From CAWJFP01 sp963842155 (lineage in GTDB: Bacteria > Pseudomonadota > Alphaproteobacteria > JACZXZ01): a stretch of DNA of 64,000 nt. Where the stretch lies: assembly GCA_963842155.1 (NCBI GenBank), contig CAWJFP010000040.1, positions 124,001 to 188,000 of the forward strand, written 5' to 3'. Of the stretch, positions 18,511 through 26,745 are shown piece by piece. Each line of letters starts with the position of its first letter. Position 1 is the first letter of the stretch. The position numbers and the translations under genes were made by a program. The notes beneath the pieces were generated by a model, which was given only the letters and a program-made list of their open reading frames with translations, did not search any database and was not told the origin of the DNA.

Positions 18511-19389
18511 ATGAACAAGCTAGCCGCAGCCGCCACTCTCGCCATTTTCCTCGCTACGCCGGCTTGGGCGCAAAAGGCCCCCCAGCCCGTCGGTGTCGTC
18601 GCCGCCGAGAATTTCTACGGCGACGTGGCGAAGCAAATCGGCGGGCCGGAGGTCAAGGTCACCAGCATCATGAGCAATCCCGACCAGGATCCTCATCTCT
18701 TCGAGGCCAGCCCTTCCGTCGCGCGCGCGGTGTCGGCCGCGCGCATCGTGATCTACAGCGGCATCGATTACGACCCCTGGATGGAGAAGCTGATCGCAGC
18801 CGCACGCTCGGCCGATCGCAAGACGATCGTCGTGGCCGAGCTCCTGGGCAAAAAAACCGGCGACAATCCGCATATCTGGTATGATCCGGCCGCCATGCTC
18901 GCGCTCGCCAAATCGCTCTCCGCGGCGTTGGCTGCCGAGGATAGCGCGCACCAGGCTGATTACGAGCGGCGGCGCGCGCAATTCGAGGCGTCGATCGCGC
19001 CGATCCAGGCAATGATCGCCGAGCTGCGCGCGCGGCTGGCCGGCACCCCGGTCACGGCGACCGAGCCGATCTTCGGCTATATGTTCGAGGCGCTCGGCAT
19101 GCAGGTGAGGAACAACGCGTTCCAGCTCGCGGTGATGAACAACACCGAGCCGAGCGCCTCCGACATCGCCGCCTTCGAGAACGACCTCAAGACCCGCCAG
19201 GTCAAGCTGCTGATCTACAACAGCCAGGCCACGGACCCGATCGCCGCGCGCATGGAGAAGATCGCCAAGGCCTCGCATGTGCCGGTTGTCGGCGCGACGG
19301 AGACCGAGCCTGCGGGCATGACCTACCAGAGCTGGATGCTGAGCGAGCTGAAGGCCGTCGACAAGGCGCTGCCGAAGCAGGGCCCGTGA
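18511..19389 (+). CDS. znuA: Metal (zinc/manganese) ABC transporter substrate-binding protein
   Basis: Periplasmic binding protein of cluster A-I, 292 residues with a signal peptide ending in AWAQ; GGAGATCC precedes the ATG. Likely metal ligands: His in QDPHLFEASP, His in DNPHIWYDP, and then TATEPIFGYMFEALG, where zinc-binding ZnuA proteins have His but manganese-type PsaA/MntC proteins have Glu. The His/Asp-rich loop of many ZnuA proteins is missing. Regulation by the adjacent Zur-like site argues for zinc all the same. The GTGA overlap with znuC shows tight coupling. Confidence 0.88.
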   Translation: MNKLAAAATLAIFLATPAWAQKAPQPVGVVAAENFYGDVAKQIGGPEVKVTSIMSNPDQDPHLFEASPSVARAVSAARIVIYSGIDYDPWMEKLIAAARSADRKTIVVAELLGKKTGDNPHIWYDPAAMLALAKSLSAALAAEDSAHQADYERRRAQFEASIAPIQAMIAELRARLAGTPVTATEPIFGYMFEALGMQVRNNAFQLAVMNNTEPSASDIAAFENDLKTRQVKLLIYNSQATDPIAARMEKIAKASHVPVVGATETEPAGMTYQSWMLSELKAVDKALPKQGP

Positions 19390-20180
19390 ACAGCATCGAA
19401 CTCCGCAACGTCACCCTTGCGCTCGGCGGCCGGGCCATTTTGCACGGCGTGAGCCTGTCGGTCGGCGAGCGCGAGTTCGTCGGACTGCTGGGGCCGAACG
19501 GCTCCGGCAAGACCACGTTGATCCGCGCGATCCTCGGGCTGCTGCCGCCCGCAGTCGGCACCATCCGCGTGCTGGGCGCGCCGGCCGCCCGCGGCAATCC
19601 CGCGATCGGCTACCTGCCGCAGACGCGCGGCTCGTCCGGAAATCTCCGTCTCAGGGGCTGGGACTTCGTCGCGGCCGTGGTGAACGGCCATCGCCTCGGG
19701 CTGCCGCTGCTGGACAAGGCCGGACGCAAGGACGTCGATTGGGCGCTGGAGATGGTGGGCGGCAGCGAGCTTGCCCAGCGCCCCCTCGTCGAGACCTCGG
19801 GCGGCGAAAGGCAGCGCTTGCTGTTGGCGCAGGCGCTGGTCGGCCGCCCTCGCCTGCTGCTTCTCGACGAGCCGCTGATCAGCCTCGATCCCCATCATCA
19901 ACGCGGTGTCGTCGAGCTGACCAAATCGCTCCAGGAGGAGCTCGGGATCACCGTGCTCTTCAGCGCCCACGAACTCAATCCTTTGCTCGGTGTGCTCGAT
20001 CGCGTGCTCTATCTCGGCCGCGGGCAGGCGGCGCTCGGCTCGGTCGACGAGGTCATCACCGGGCCCGTGCTCTCGCGGCTCTATGGATCGGAGATCGATG
20101 TCGTGCGTCTCCGGGGACGCATCTTCATCATGTCAGGCGGGCACGACATGGAACATGACGAGCACCGTCACCATGCTTGA
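19386..20180 (+). CDS. znuC: Metal ABC transporter ATP-binding protein
   Basis: A 264-residue ATPase starting with GTG inside the stop of znuA. Walker A is GPNGSGKTTL (about residues 35-44), the signature is TSGGERQR (Thr for the usual Leu), Walker B is LLLLDEPLISLDP and the switch histidine is in FSAHELN. The C-terminus is rich in His and acidic residues (GGHDMEHDEHRHHA), which may bind zinc and regulate transport. It powers the ZnuB permease for uptake of zinc from ZnuA. An eight-base overlap with znuB follows. Confidence 0.93.
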   Translation: MNSIELRNVTLALGGRAILHGVSLSVGEREFVGLLGPNGSGKTTLIRAILGLLPPAVGTIRVLGAPAARGNPAIGYLPQTRGSSGNLRLRGWDFVAAVVNGHRLGLPLLDKAGRKDVDWALEMVGGSELAQRPLVETSGGERQRLLLAQALVGRPRLLLLDEPLISLDPHHQRGVVELTKSLQEELGITVLFSAHELNPLLGVLDRVLYLGRGQAALGSVDEVITGPVLSRLYGSEIDVVRLRGRIFIMSGGHDMEHDEHRHHA

Positions 20181-21030
20181 CTATGATTTCATGCAGAACG
20201 CGTTCGCCGCCGCGAGCATCGTGGCGATCGTCGCCGGGTTGGTTGGCTATTTCCTCGTGTTGCGCGGACAGACCTTTGCCGGCCACGCTCTCGCCCATGT
20301 CGGATTCACCGGCGCCACGGGGGCCGTCCTGATCGGCATTCCGCCGCTTTGGGGCCTCATCCTGATGACCGTCGCGGGCGGCGTGGGCATGGGACTCATG
20401 GGCGAGCGCCTCACCAATCGCGACGTGGCGATCGGCGTCGTGCTCGCCTTCTCGCTCGGCCTCGGTCTCCTGTTCCTGCATTTTTTCACCGCCTATGCGA
20501 CGCAAGCGACCGCGATCCTCTTCGGCAACGTCCTCGCGGTGGATGTGGAGACGGTCTGGATCCTGCTCGGTCTCGGCCTGCTCTCCCTGGCGGCGCTCGC
20601 CGTCATCTCGCGCCCGCTTCTCTTCGCAAGCCTGCAGCCCGAGCTGGCCGAGGCGAAGGGCGTGTCCTTGCGCCTCTATTCCGTCCTTTTCCTTGCCATC
20701 GTGGCGCTTGCCACCGCCGAATGCGCCCAGATTGTCGGCGTGCTGCTGGTCTTCGCCCTCATGGTCGGCCCGGCCGCAGCGGCGCAACGGCTCGCCACCA
20801 GCATCGGCTGGAGCCTGGCGCTCTCCGCCGCGCTGGCGCTTGCCAAGTCATGGCTCGGCTTGACATTGGCTTTCTACACGGACTGGCCGACCAGCTTCTG
20901 GATCAGCGCCCTCAGCGCCACCGTCTACCTCCTCGCCATGCTGCCCGTGGCCGAATGGCTGCGCCATGCGCGCGCGGCGAAACACGCCGACGATCCCGCG
21001 CAAGGCAAGGAGGCCATGCCGAGGATTTGA
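20173..21030 (+). CDS. znuB: Metal ABC transporter permease
   Basis: About 285 residues, eight or so membrane segments, the cluster A-I permease fold. Typical stretches are FLVLRGQTFAGHALAHVGFTGATGA and VGVLLVFALMVGPAAAAQRLA. The start is either ATG 20173 (chosen; MLDYDFMQNAF fits the family N-terminus) or ATG 20155 (six residues more). Third gene of the zinc uptake operon. Confidence 0.92.
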   Translation: MLDYDFMQNAFAAASIVAIVAGLVGYFLVLRGQTFAGHALAHVGFTGATGAVLIGIPPLWGLILMTVAGGVGMGLMGERLTNRDVAIGVVLAFSLGLGLLFLHFFTAYATQATAILFGNVLAVDVETVWILLGLGLLSLAALAVISRPLLFASLQPELAEAKGVSLRLYSVLFLAIVALATAECAQIVGVLLVFALMVGPAAAAQRLATSIGWSLALSAALALAKSWLGLTLAFYTDWPTSFWISALSATVYLLAMLPVAEWLRHARAAKHADDPAQGKEAMPRI

Positions 21031-21072
21031 CCGGCATATCGCGGGCATGTCGCGATGGCGTAAAATCCGCCC

Positions 21073-21777
21073 GTGAGATCGACGGCAACCTATCGCATCG
21101 CCTTGATCGTCCTGACGTTGCTGGCGGCCGCGACGGGACGGGCCGAAGCCGCCGCGTCGCAGCGCATGGTCATTCCGCCCGGCTGCTACAGCCTCTCGCC
21201 GGGCGATCACTACGATGTTCCCGCCTATTGTCTCGACCAGACCTTCTCCCCGCCCCCCTCGGGCGCCGACCTGTCCTACGCGCCGGCGAGCTTCGGCGAT
21301 GCGGCGGTGCTGGTGCAAGGCGGCGTGCCGCTCACCCTCCAGGCGGCGTTGCAGCAGCATCTCGTCGCCGTCGAGGGTCTCGGCGACCATCGGCGCGTGC
21401 GGCTCAGAAACCTGGGTGCCGAGAAGATCCAGATCTGCATCCGCGCGCCGACCGTGGTGATGGGCAACGGCGACTACTACACCGGCGATCTGCCGCGGGT
21501 CTATGACGATATCGCGAAGATGCTGGCCCCGGCGCCCGCGGGGGCGACAGCTTCGAGCCCGACCGAGGAGATGGATCGCGAAGCCCACGACAAGCTGCAG
21601 CGCCGGCTCTGGGCGGCGGTCAATTCGGCCAAGGCGAAGAGCGAGGAGGATCGGCGCGAGCCCGATGCCGTGCGCGCGACCTATCCGAAGCCGGCCGAGC
21701 GCTTGCCGGCCGTGGCACCCGACCCCTCCAAATGCGCCGACCAGACGAGCGGCGTAGCGGTCTGCCAAGGCAAATAG
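21073..21777 (+). CDS. Secreted protein of unknown function, last gene of the znu operon
   Basis: A 234-residue protein starting with GTG, 42 bases after znuB, so probably in the same Zur-controlled transcript. Residues 1-27 look like a signal peptide (RIALIVLTLLAAATGRAEA). The mature part has two Cys-containing stretches, PPGCYSLSPGDHYDVPAYC near its start and PDPSKCADQTSGVAVC at the end, suggesting disulfides. The centre is mixed alpha/beta and the second half is charged and helical. I do not recognise the family. The position suggests a periplasmic role in zinc uptake or in adaptation to zinc starvation. Confidence 0.6.
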   Translation: MRSTATYRIALIVLTLLAAATGRAEAAASQRMVIPPGCYSLSPGDHYDVPAYCLDQTFSPPPSGADLSYAPASFGDAAVLVQGGVPLTLQAALQQHLVAVEGLGDHRRVRLRNLGAEKIQICIRAPTVVMGNGDYYTGDLPRVYDDIAKMLAPAPAGATASSPTEEMDREAHDKLQRRLWAAVNSAKAKSEEDRREPDAVRATYPKPAERLPAVAPDPSKCADQTSGVAVCQGK

Positions 21778-21785
21778 CACCGCGC

Positions 21786-22515
21786 CTATTGCACGGCGAT
21801 CGGGATGCGAATCTCGACAGTCGAGGCGACGGGCCTGCCGTTCTCGAGCGCGGGGAAGAAGCGCCAGCGCTTCAACGCCTCCAGCAATAGCCGGTTGAGC
21901 AGCGGCTCGCTCGTCGCTTCCACAAGCTCCACCTGGGCGCTGCCGTCGGCGGCGACGGTAAAACGCGCGAGCGCGACCCATTCCGTCTTGCGTCGGCGCA
22001 GCGCCTCGGGGATATCCGGCATCGGCTTGAAGATCGCCTGGGCGCCGCCTTTGCCGCCCGCGGACTCTTCGACGGGAGGTGCGCGCGATTGCTGCATCGT
22101 CGGCGCCGCCGTCGTCGGAGCGGTAGTTCGCCGGGACCGCGTTCGTCGGCGGCGACGGCGCGAACGACGGCGGTGGCGGGGCTCGCAGCGCGGGAACGCG
22201 CGCGGCCGGATTGCTTGTTATCGCCGGCGGCGGCGGCACATGCCTCTTCTCGGCCGGCGGCAGCGCCGATTTTTGCGGCGGCGTCATTGTCTGCGGCCGC
22301 GGAACCACCGGTGCGGCCGGCGCCGCCGGTGCAGAAACGGCGTCGGGCAGCTCCACGAGCTGCAGCTCGATCGGACGCCGAGGCGACAGGGCATTCGGCT
22401 CCGCGGTCAAGACATGGAGGAAAGCCGAGAGCGCGCATAACGACAGCGCCGCCGCGACCGGCAGGATAAAGGGAAGCCTTTTCCAGCCGTCGTCCTCGAA
22501 GCGCTCTCGCGCCAC
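21786..22515 (-). CDS. tonB: TonB energy-transducing protein (one frameshift)
   Basis: A 242-residue protein after correction of a +1 shift between about 22100 and 22135. GTG start at 22515, seven bases after the exbD stop. One N-terminal membrane anchor (LPFILPVAAALSLCALSAFL), then a proline-rich periplasmic spacer (PPPSFAPSPP and similar), then the TonB C-terminal domain with PDIPEALRRRKTEWVALARFTVAADGSAQ and LEALKRWRFFPALENGRPVAS. It couples the proton gradient to the outer-membrane receptor at 23597-25981. Third partner of the exbB-exbD-tonB set. Confidence 0.88.
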
Positions 22516-22522
22516 GGCGGCT

Positions 22523-22925
22523 TTACTCGCGCTTGACCGCGAAGAGGAAGCGCTCGGCGCCCGCCTCCCGCGCCCTCAGCATGGCCTGCACGACCACGCC
22601 GTTGGGCGCGGCCTTGTCCGCGTTCACGACGATCCTCGAAGTCCGGGCCCTGCATCAGGCCTTTCAGGACCGGCGCCATTGTCTCGATCGTGACCGAGGT
22701 CTCGTTCAGCAGGATGGCGCCATCGCGCGTAACGGTGAGGGTGATTGCCTTGTTCGCCTGCAAAGGCACGGCCTGCCCGCGCGGCAGGTCGACCGCGAGC
22801 GAATGCAGGTTCTGCAGCGAGAGCGACGCCAGCATGAAGGTGGCGAGCAGAAAGAACATCACGTCGATCATCGGGATGATCTCGATGCGTCCTTTGCGGC
22901 GCGCGCGGCTCTTACGCAGCTTCAT
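22523..22925 (-). CDS. exbD: ExbD biopolymer transport protein (one frameshift)
   Basis: A 133-residue inner-membrane protein after correction of a +1 shift near 22638 (natural reading QGPDFRIVVNADKAAPNG). The single membrane helix contains the essential aspartate: IIPMIDVMFFLLATFML. The periplasmic domain follows and ends AGAERFLFAVKRE. ExbD works with ExbB as the proton-driven motor for TonB. Its start overlaps the end of exbB by 14 bases. Confidence 0.88.
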
Positions 22926-23559
22926 GGGCCGCCTCCTGCTGGTCCAAGCGGATGCGGTCGGCGAGGCGCGTGCCGAGCCGCTCGATCTCATCCATCGCCC
23001 GCGCCGTCCGCTGCGAGAAGAAATTGAAGGCGAAAAGCGCGATCAGCGCGATGAAGAGGCCGACCGCCGTCGCGATCAGCGCCTCGGCGACGCCTCCCGT
23101 CACGCCGCCGGGATCGACGAGGCCTTGATTGCCGAATAGCTTGAACGCGCGCACCATGCCCGTGATCGTGCCGAGCAGGCCGAGGAGCGGCGCCGCCGTC
23201 ACGATCGTCTCGAGAATCCAGAGCCAGCGCTCAAGCGCCTTCTCGATGAGGCTGGCCTCGTCCGCGGCGCGCGATTCGACCCACCAAGCCGGCCGCGTGC
23301 GGCTTTCCGCGAGGAGCGCCAGGAAGGCGCCGAAATAATTGTGCCGGCCGAACGCGCCGAGCTGTCGTTCCAGCTCCGTCCAGGAAAACCCATAGCTCTC
23401 GATGAGCGACAGGGTCGCCGCGGGCAGACGCAGCCGCGCGGCGAAGACGAAGCTCTTCTCGAGGATGATGACGGCGGCGAGGAGCGCGAGCCCCATGAGA
23501 GGATAGATCATCGCGCCGCCGCGCTCGAGCGTGGCGAAAAAGGCTTGCGGGTCGAGCAA
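22912..23559 (-). CDS. exbB: ExbB/MotA-TolQ family proton channel protein
   Basis: A 215-residue protein. I choose a TTG start at 23559 because AAAGGAG lies seven bases before it; the next in-frame ATG (MIYPLMG) would cut the N-terminus. Three membrane segments are seen, with the typical TAAPLLGLLGTITGMVRAF and AEALIATAVGLFIALIALFAF. It partners ExbD and TonB. It follows the receptor gene by 37 bases on the same strand, so receptor and energiser are probably one transcript. Confidence 0.88.
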   Translation of the reverse strand: MLDPQAFFATLERGGAMIYPLMGLALLAAVIILEKSFVFAARLRLPAATLSLIESYGFSWTELERQLGAFGRHNYFGAFLALLAESRTRPAWWVESRAADEASLIEKALERWLWILETIVTAAPLLGLLGTITGMVRAFKLFGNQGLVDPGGVTGGVAEALIATAVGLFIALIALFAFNFFSQRTARAMDEIERLGTRLADRIRLDQQEAAHEAA

Positions 23560-23596
23560 AGGGCTACTCCTTTTTACCGCGCGATCGATCCGGTGC

Positions 23597-25981
23597 TCAG
23601 AAGAACTTCCGGAGCGCCGCATAGATCGCGCGGCGCGGGCCGTATTGCGGCGCGAAGACGCCGACGCCGGAACCGGACCGGATCTGATAAACACGATCGA
23701 ACGCATTGATCAGGTTGATGCTCACTTCGAGCGGCCCGCCCGGGGCATTGTCGAAGCGACGCGAGATGGTGAAATTCACCTGCGTATAGGGCGTCACGGT
23801 GGCGCCGTTGGGGATCGTGCTATTGGTTCGCAGCCCGGAGCCGTAGATCAGATCGGCGCCGAAGCGCGTTCCCTGCCAGTTATAGGACAGGCCGGCCGAG
23901 CCGGTGACCCATTGGCTGTGATCGGTGTAGATGTAATTGCCCGCGATATAGGCAAGTTGCTGCGGCGTGAAATTGAATTGCTGCGAGGCGACCTGGGTGG
24001 CGCGCTCGCGCCCGACGGCGAGATTGCCGTAGATCGACCAGTTGCCGCGATTGTAGCTGGCGGTGAACTCGCCGCCGATGACGTTCGCATGGGCGTAATT
24101 GAACACCGACAGGATGATCGGCGCGCCGAACTGCCCCTCGTCGATCAAGTCGTGCGCGAGCTTGTAATAGGCGTCGACGCCGAGCTTCAGCCCGGGCAGG
24201 AAGACATGGTCCGCGCCGACGTCGAAATAATGCGAGCGTTCCGGCAGGATCGCCCCGTCCAAGGGCGGCGAAGCCGGCGTGTAGCCGGCGGGATAGCCGG
24301 TGGTGCCGGCGAATTTGGAGATCGCTTCCCCCGAGATCAGCTCCATCGCCGGCGGCGTGAAATAGCGTGAATAGCCGGCGTGAAAGGTGCTGTCGGAATC
24401 TGGCTTCCAGACGGCGTTGACACGCGGGCTCAGCTGCTCGGCGTCGGTATAGGCGTTCAGCACGTCGAAGCGGGCGCCGAAATTGAGCGTCAAGGTCGGC
24501 GTGAGCCTCCACTCATCCTGCATATATTCGCTATAGGTCCAGCCGGTCTTGCCGCTGCTTCCGCCGATCGTGAGCGGACTCGTGCCCACCGACGAGCAGT
24601 CCGGATTGAGGCAGGGAAAAACCTGCAACTCGGTGGCGGACGTGGCATGCTCGGCGGTGATGAGCGCGCCGAAGCGCAGCGTGTGATCGGCTGCGAGGCG
24701 ATAGGTCGCGTCGGCCTGAATGCCTTCCGCGATGTCGGTGCGGGTCGCGGTTTGGGCGAGGCCATAGAACATCAGGTCGCCCACGCTGTCCGGCGTATAG
24801 GCCAAGTTGCTGTAACGCGCGAAGCCGGAGATCTGGAAATCGAGATCCTCCATCGATTTCAGATAGGACAGCGCCAGGTAATCGTTGCTCTCCTGCTGGC
24901 CCTCGCGCAGCAGCCCGGAATTGAAGCTGGTCTGGCTGTCATATTGGAAGGCCGGCGTCTGGCCGGGATTGTCCGGGATTTGGAACGAGCCTTGATAACC
25001 GCCCAGAATGACGCTGATCTTGCTGCTGGGATCGATGATGTCCTCGAGATAGGCGAAGAGGTGCCCCTGCCGGGTCAGATCATGGATCGGATGCGCCGAG
25101 CCGGTGGGATTCTCGATGCCGAGACTGTTCTGCAGATAGTCGGCCGCGATGTAATAGCTGAAGCTGCCGACCGAGGCGGCATATTCCGCGCTGGGTTCGA
25201 GCCAGCCATGGCTGCCGCCGTAGAAGCCGACCGACCCGCCCGGCTCGAAGGCGCCCGATTTGGTCTGGATGTCGACGATGCCGGTGGTCACCAGCCCGTA
25301 TTGCGCGGGCAACGAGCCGGTGATCAGATCGATCGAGGAGGCGAAGCGCGAGGTCAGGCTCTGGCCGAAATAGCTGATGCCCTCGGGCAGGATCACGCCG
25401 TCGATGCGATATTGGATATTGGCATGGTCGTTGCGGAGGTGGATCTGGCCAAAGGAATCCTGGCTCACGCCCGGCGCCTGTAGCAGCGTCTGGTTCAGGG
25501 GAATATCCGCGCCGCCGGGCTGATCCTCGATCGCCTGCTCGGTCAGGCTATAGGTCGTGGCCCCGATCGGCGGCTCGATATTGTTCCGCGCCTCGGCGAG
25601 CTTTTGCGCCGTTAGCTGCAGATTGAGCGCCTCTTTCGACGCCATGACGACATCGCGATGGAGCTCGCCACCCGCGCCGAGGGTCACGACCTCGTTCGCT
25701 TCCTCGAAGCCCTCCTTGCCGACGAGGACCGCATAGGTGCCGGGCGCCAGGCCGGCGAAACCATAATGCCCGTCCGCCTTCGTCGCGACCGATGCCACTG
25801 TCGCGCCTTCCGCGCTCATCAATCTCACAACGGCGCCCTCGATCGGCCGTTCCAGCGCGTCGCGCACCACGCCTTCGAGCCGGGCGGCCCTATCGGCCTG
25901 CGCGCGCGATGCCTGAATGAGCAGGCCGAGGATCGCGATAATTCCGATGACGGCCACGGCGCTTCGACGCATTCCGTTCAT
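23597..25981 (-). CDS. TonB-dependent outer membrane receptor, likely for zinc uptake
   Basis: A 794-residue receptor. Signal peptide to about residue 28, then a carboxypeptidase-regulatory-like domain (LEGVVRDALERPIEGAVVRL... GLAPGTYAVLV, residues ~34-110), the plug (LNQTLLQAPGVSQDSFGQIH, RIDGVILPEG), and a 22-strand barrel ending in the expected aromatic residues RKFF. It lacks an obvious iron-siderophore signature. A Zur-like palindrome lies 20-37 bases upstream of its ATG, which suggests zinc or a zinc-chelate as ligand, as in ZnuD-type receptors. AAGGGGAACCG precedes the ATG. It leads a transcript with exbB, exbD and tonB. Confidence 0.85.
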   Translation of the reverse strand: MNGMRRSAVAVIGIIAILGLLIQASRAQADRAARLEGVVRDALERPIEGAVVRLMSAEGATVASVATKADGHYGFAGLAPGTYAVLVGKEGFEEANEVVTLGAGGELHRDVVMASKEALNLQLTAQKLAEARNNIEPPIGATTYSLTEQAIEDQPGGADIPLNQTLLQAPGVSQDSFGQIHLRNDHANIQYRIDGVILPEGISYFGQSLTSRFASSIDLITGSLPAQYGLVTTGIVDIQTKSGAFEPGGSVGFYGGSHGWLEPSAEYAASVGSFSYYIAADYLQNSLGIENPTGSAHPIHDLTRQGHLFAYLEDIIDPSSKISVILGGYQGSFQIPDNPGQTPAFQYDSQTSFNSGLLREGQQESNDYLALSYLKSMEDLDFQISGFARYSNLAYTPDSVGDLMFYGLAQTATRTDIAEGIQADATYRLAADHTLRFGALITAEHATSATELQVFPCLNPDCSSVGTSPLTIGGSSGKTGWTYSEYMQDEWRLTPTLTLNFGARFDVLNAYTDAEQLSPRVNAVWKPDSDSTFHAGYSRYFTPPAMELISGEAISKFAGTTGYPAGYTPASPPLDGAILPERSHYFDVGADHVFLPGLKLGVDAYYKLAHDLIDEGQFGAPIILSVFNYAHANVIGGEFTASYNRGNWSIYGNLAVGRERATQVASQQFNFTPQQLAYIAGNYIYTDHSQWVTGSAGLSYNWQGTRFGADLIYGSGLRTNSTIPNGATVTPYTQVNFTISRRFDNAPGGPLEVSINLINAFDRVYQIRSGSGVGVFAPQYGPRRAIYAALRKFF

Positions 25982-26000
25982 CGGTTCCCCTTGGTCATTC

Positions 26001-26018
26001 GATACGTTATAACATTAC
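26001..26018. promoter_or_regulatory. Zur-type operator upstream of the TonB receptor
   Basis: GATACGTTATAACATTAC shares GTTATAACATTA with the site at 18437-18459 and keeps the GTTATAAC palindromic core. It begins 20 bases before the receptor ATG, where a bound repressor would block transcription. Only these two copies were noticed in the window. Confidence 0.78.
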
Positions 26019-26061
26019 ATATTCGGCCCACAAGGATTTTGTTGCAACGTAACGTCGGGCC

Positions 26062-26595
26062 TCAGCCGGCCCGGCGCTCGACGGTGAGCGAGAGCGCCGG
26101 CGCGTTGCGCAAGGTCTGGAACACGACGCAATAACGCTCGGTCAGCTTGGTCAGGAGATCGATGCGCTCTGGCGGCTCATCGCACTCGAGATCGAAGCGG
26201 AGACGGATCGCGCGGAAGCCGACCGGCGCATCCTTGCCGACGCCGAGCGTGCCACGAACGTCGAGCTCGCCCTCGGCGGAGACCGTTCCGCCGCGCAGCT
26301 CCATGTCGAGCGCCGTCGCCACCGCTTTGAGCGTCACGCCGGCGCAGGCGACGAGCGCTTCGAGCAGCATATCGCCCGAGCAGGCCTGTAGCCCCGATCC
26401 GCCCGCGGCGGGATGCAGACCCGCCTCGACGATCGCGCGGCCCGTCTCGACGCGGCAGGCGATGCCGAGGCCATCGAGCGTGCCTTTCGCCATGAGGGTA
26501 ATGACAGCGCTCGCCGGCGCGTTGCGGTACTTCTCCTTGAGCGGCGCCTGCAGCGCCTTCAGGGCTTCGCCATCCAATAATCTGTCTTCGGCCAT
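26062..26595 (-). CDS. OsmC/Ohr family peroxiredoxin-like protein
   Basis: A 177-residue cytoplasmic protein. The two redox cysteines are in LQACSGDMLLEALVACAG (the Cys before the long helix) and ERYCVVFQTL, spaced as in OsmC. It should reduce organic or fatty acid peroxides. The gene ends 80 bases before the TonB receptor start, and the Zur-like site lies in that gap, so it is probably transcribed separately. A divergent gap of 150 bases separates it from the patatin gene. Confidence 0.85.
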   Translation of the reverse strand: MAEDRLLDGEALKALQAPLKEKYRNAPASAVITLMAKGTLDGLGIACRVETGRAIVEAGLHPAAGGSGLQACSGDMLLEALVACAGVTLKAVATALDMELRGGTVSAEGELDVRGTLGVGKDAPVGFRAIRLRFDLECDEPPERIDLLTKLTERYCVVFQTLRNAPALSLTVERRAG

Positions 26596-26745
26596 GCGAT
26601 ACCACCCTCTTCAGCTTGATCTTGTCATTCCCGACGTCGTCCGGCACAACCTCATGCGGCGCCGTCGCGGCAGCGGCGGGAGCCTGCACCGAAACCCGCA
26701 GCGCGGCAAGCGGGCGCCGCTTCAGGGTCGCACGGAAGGGAAGCC

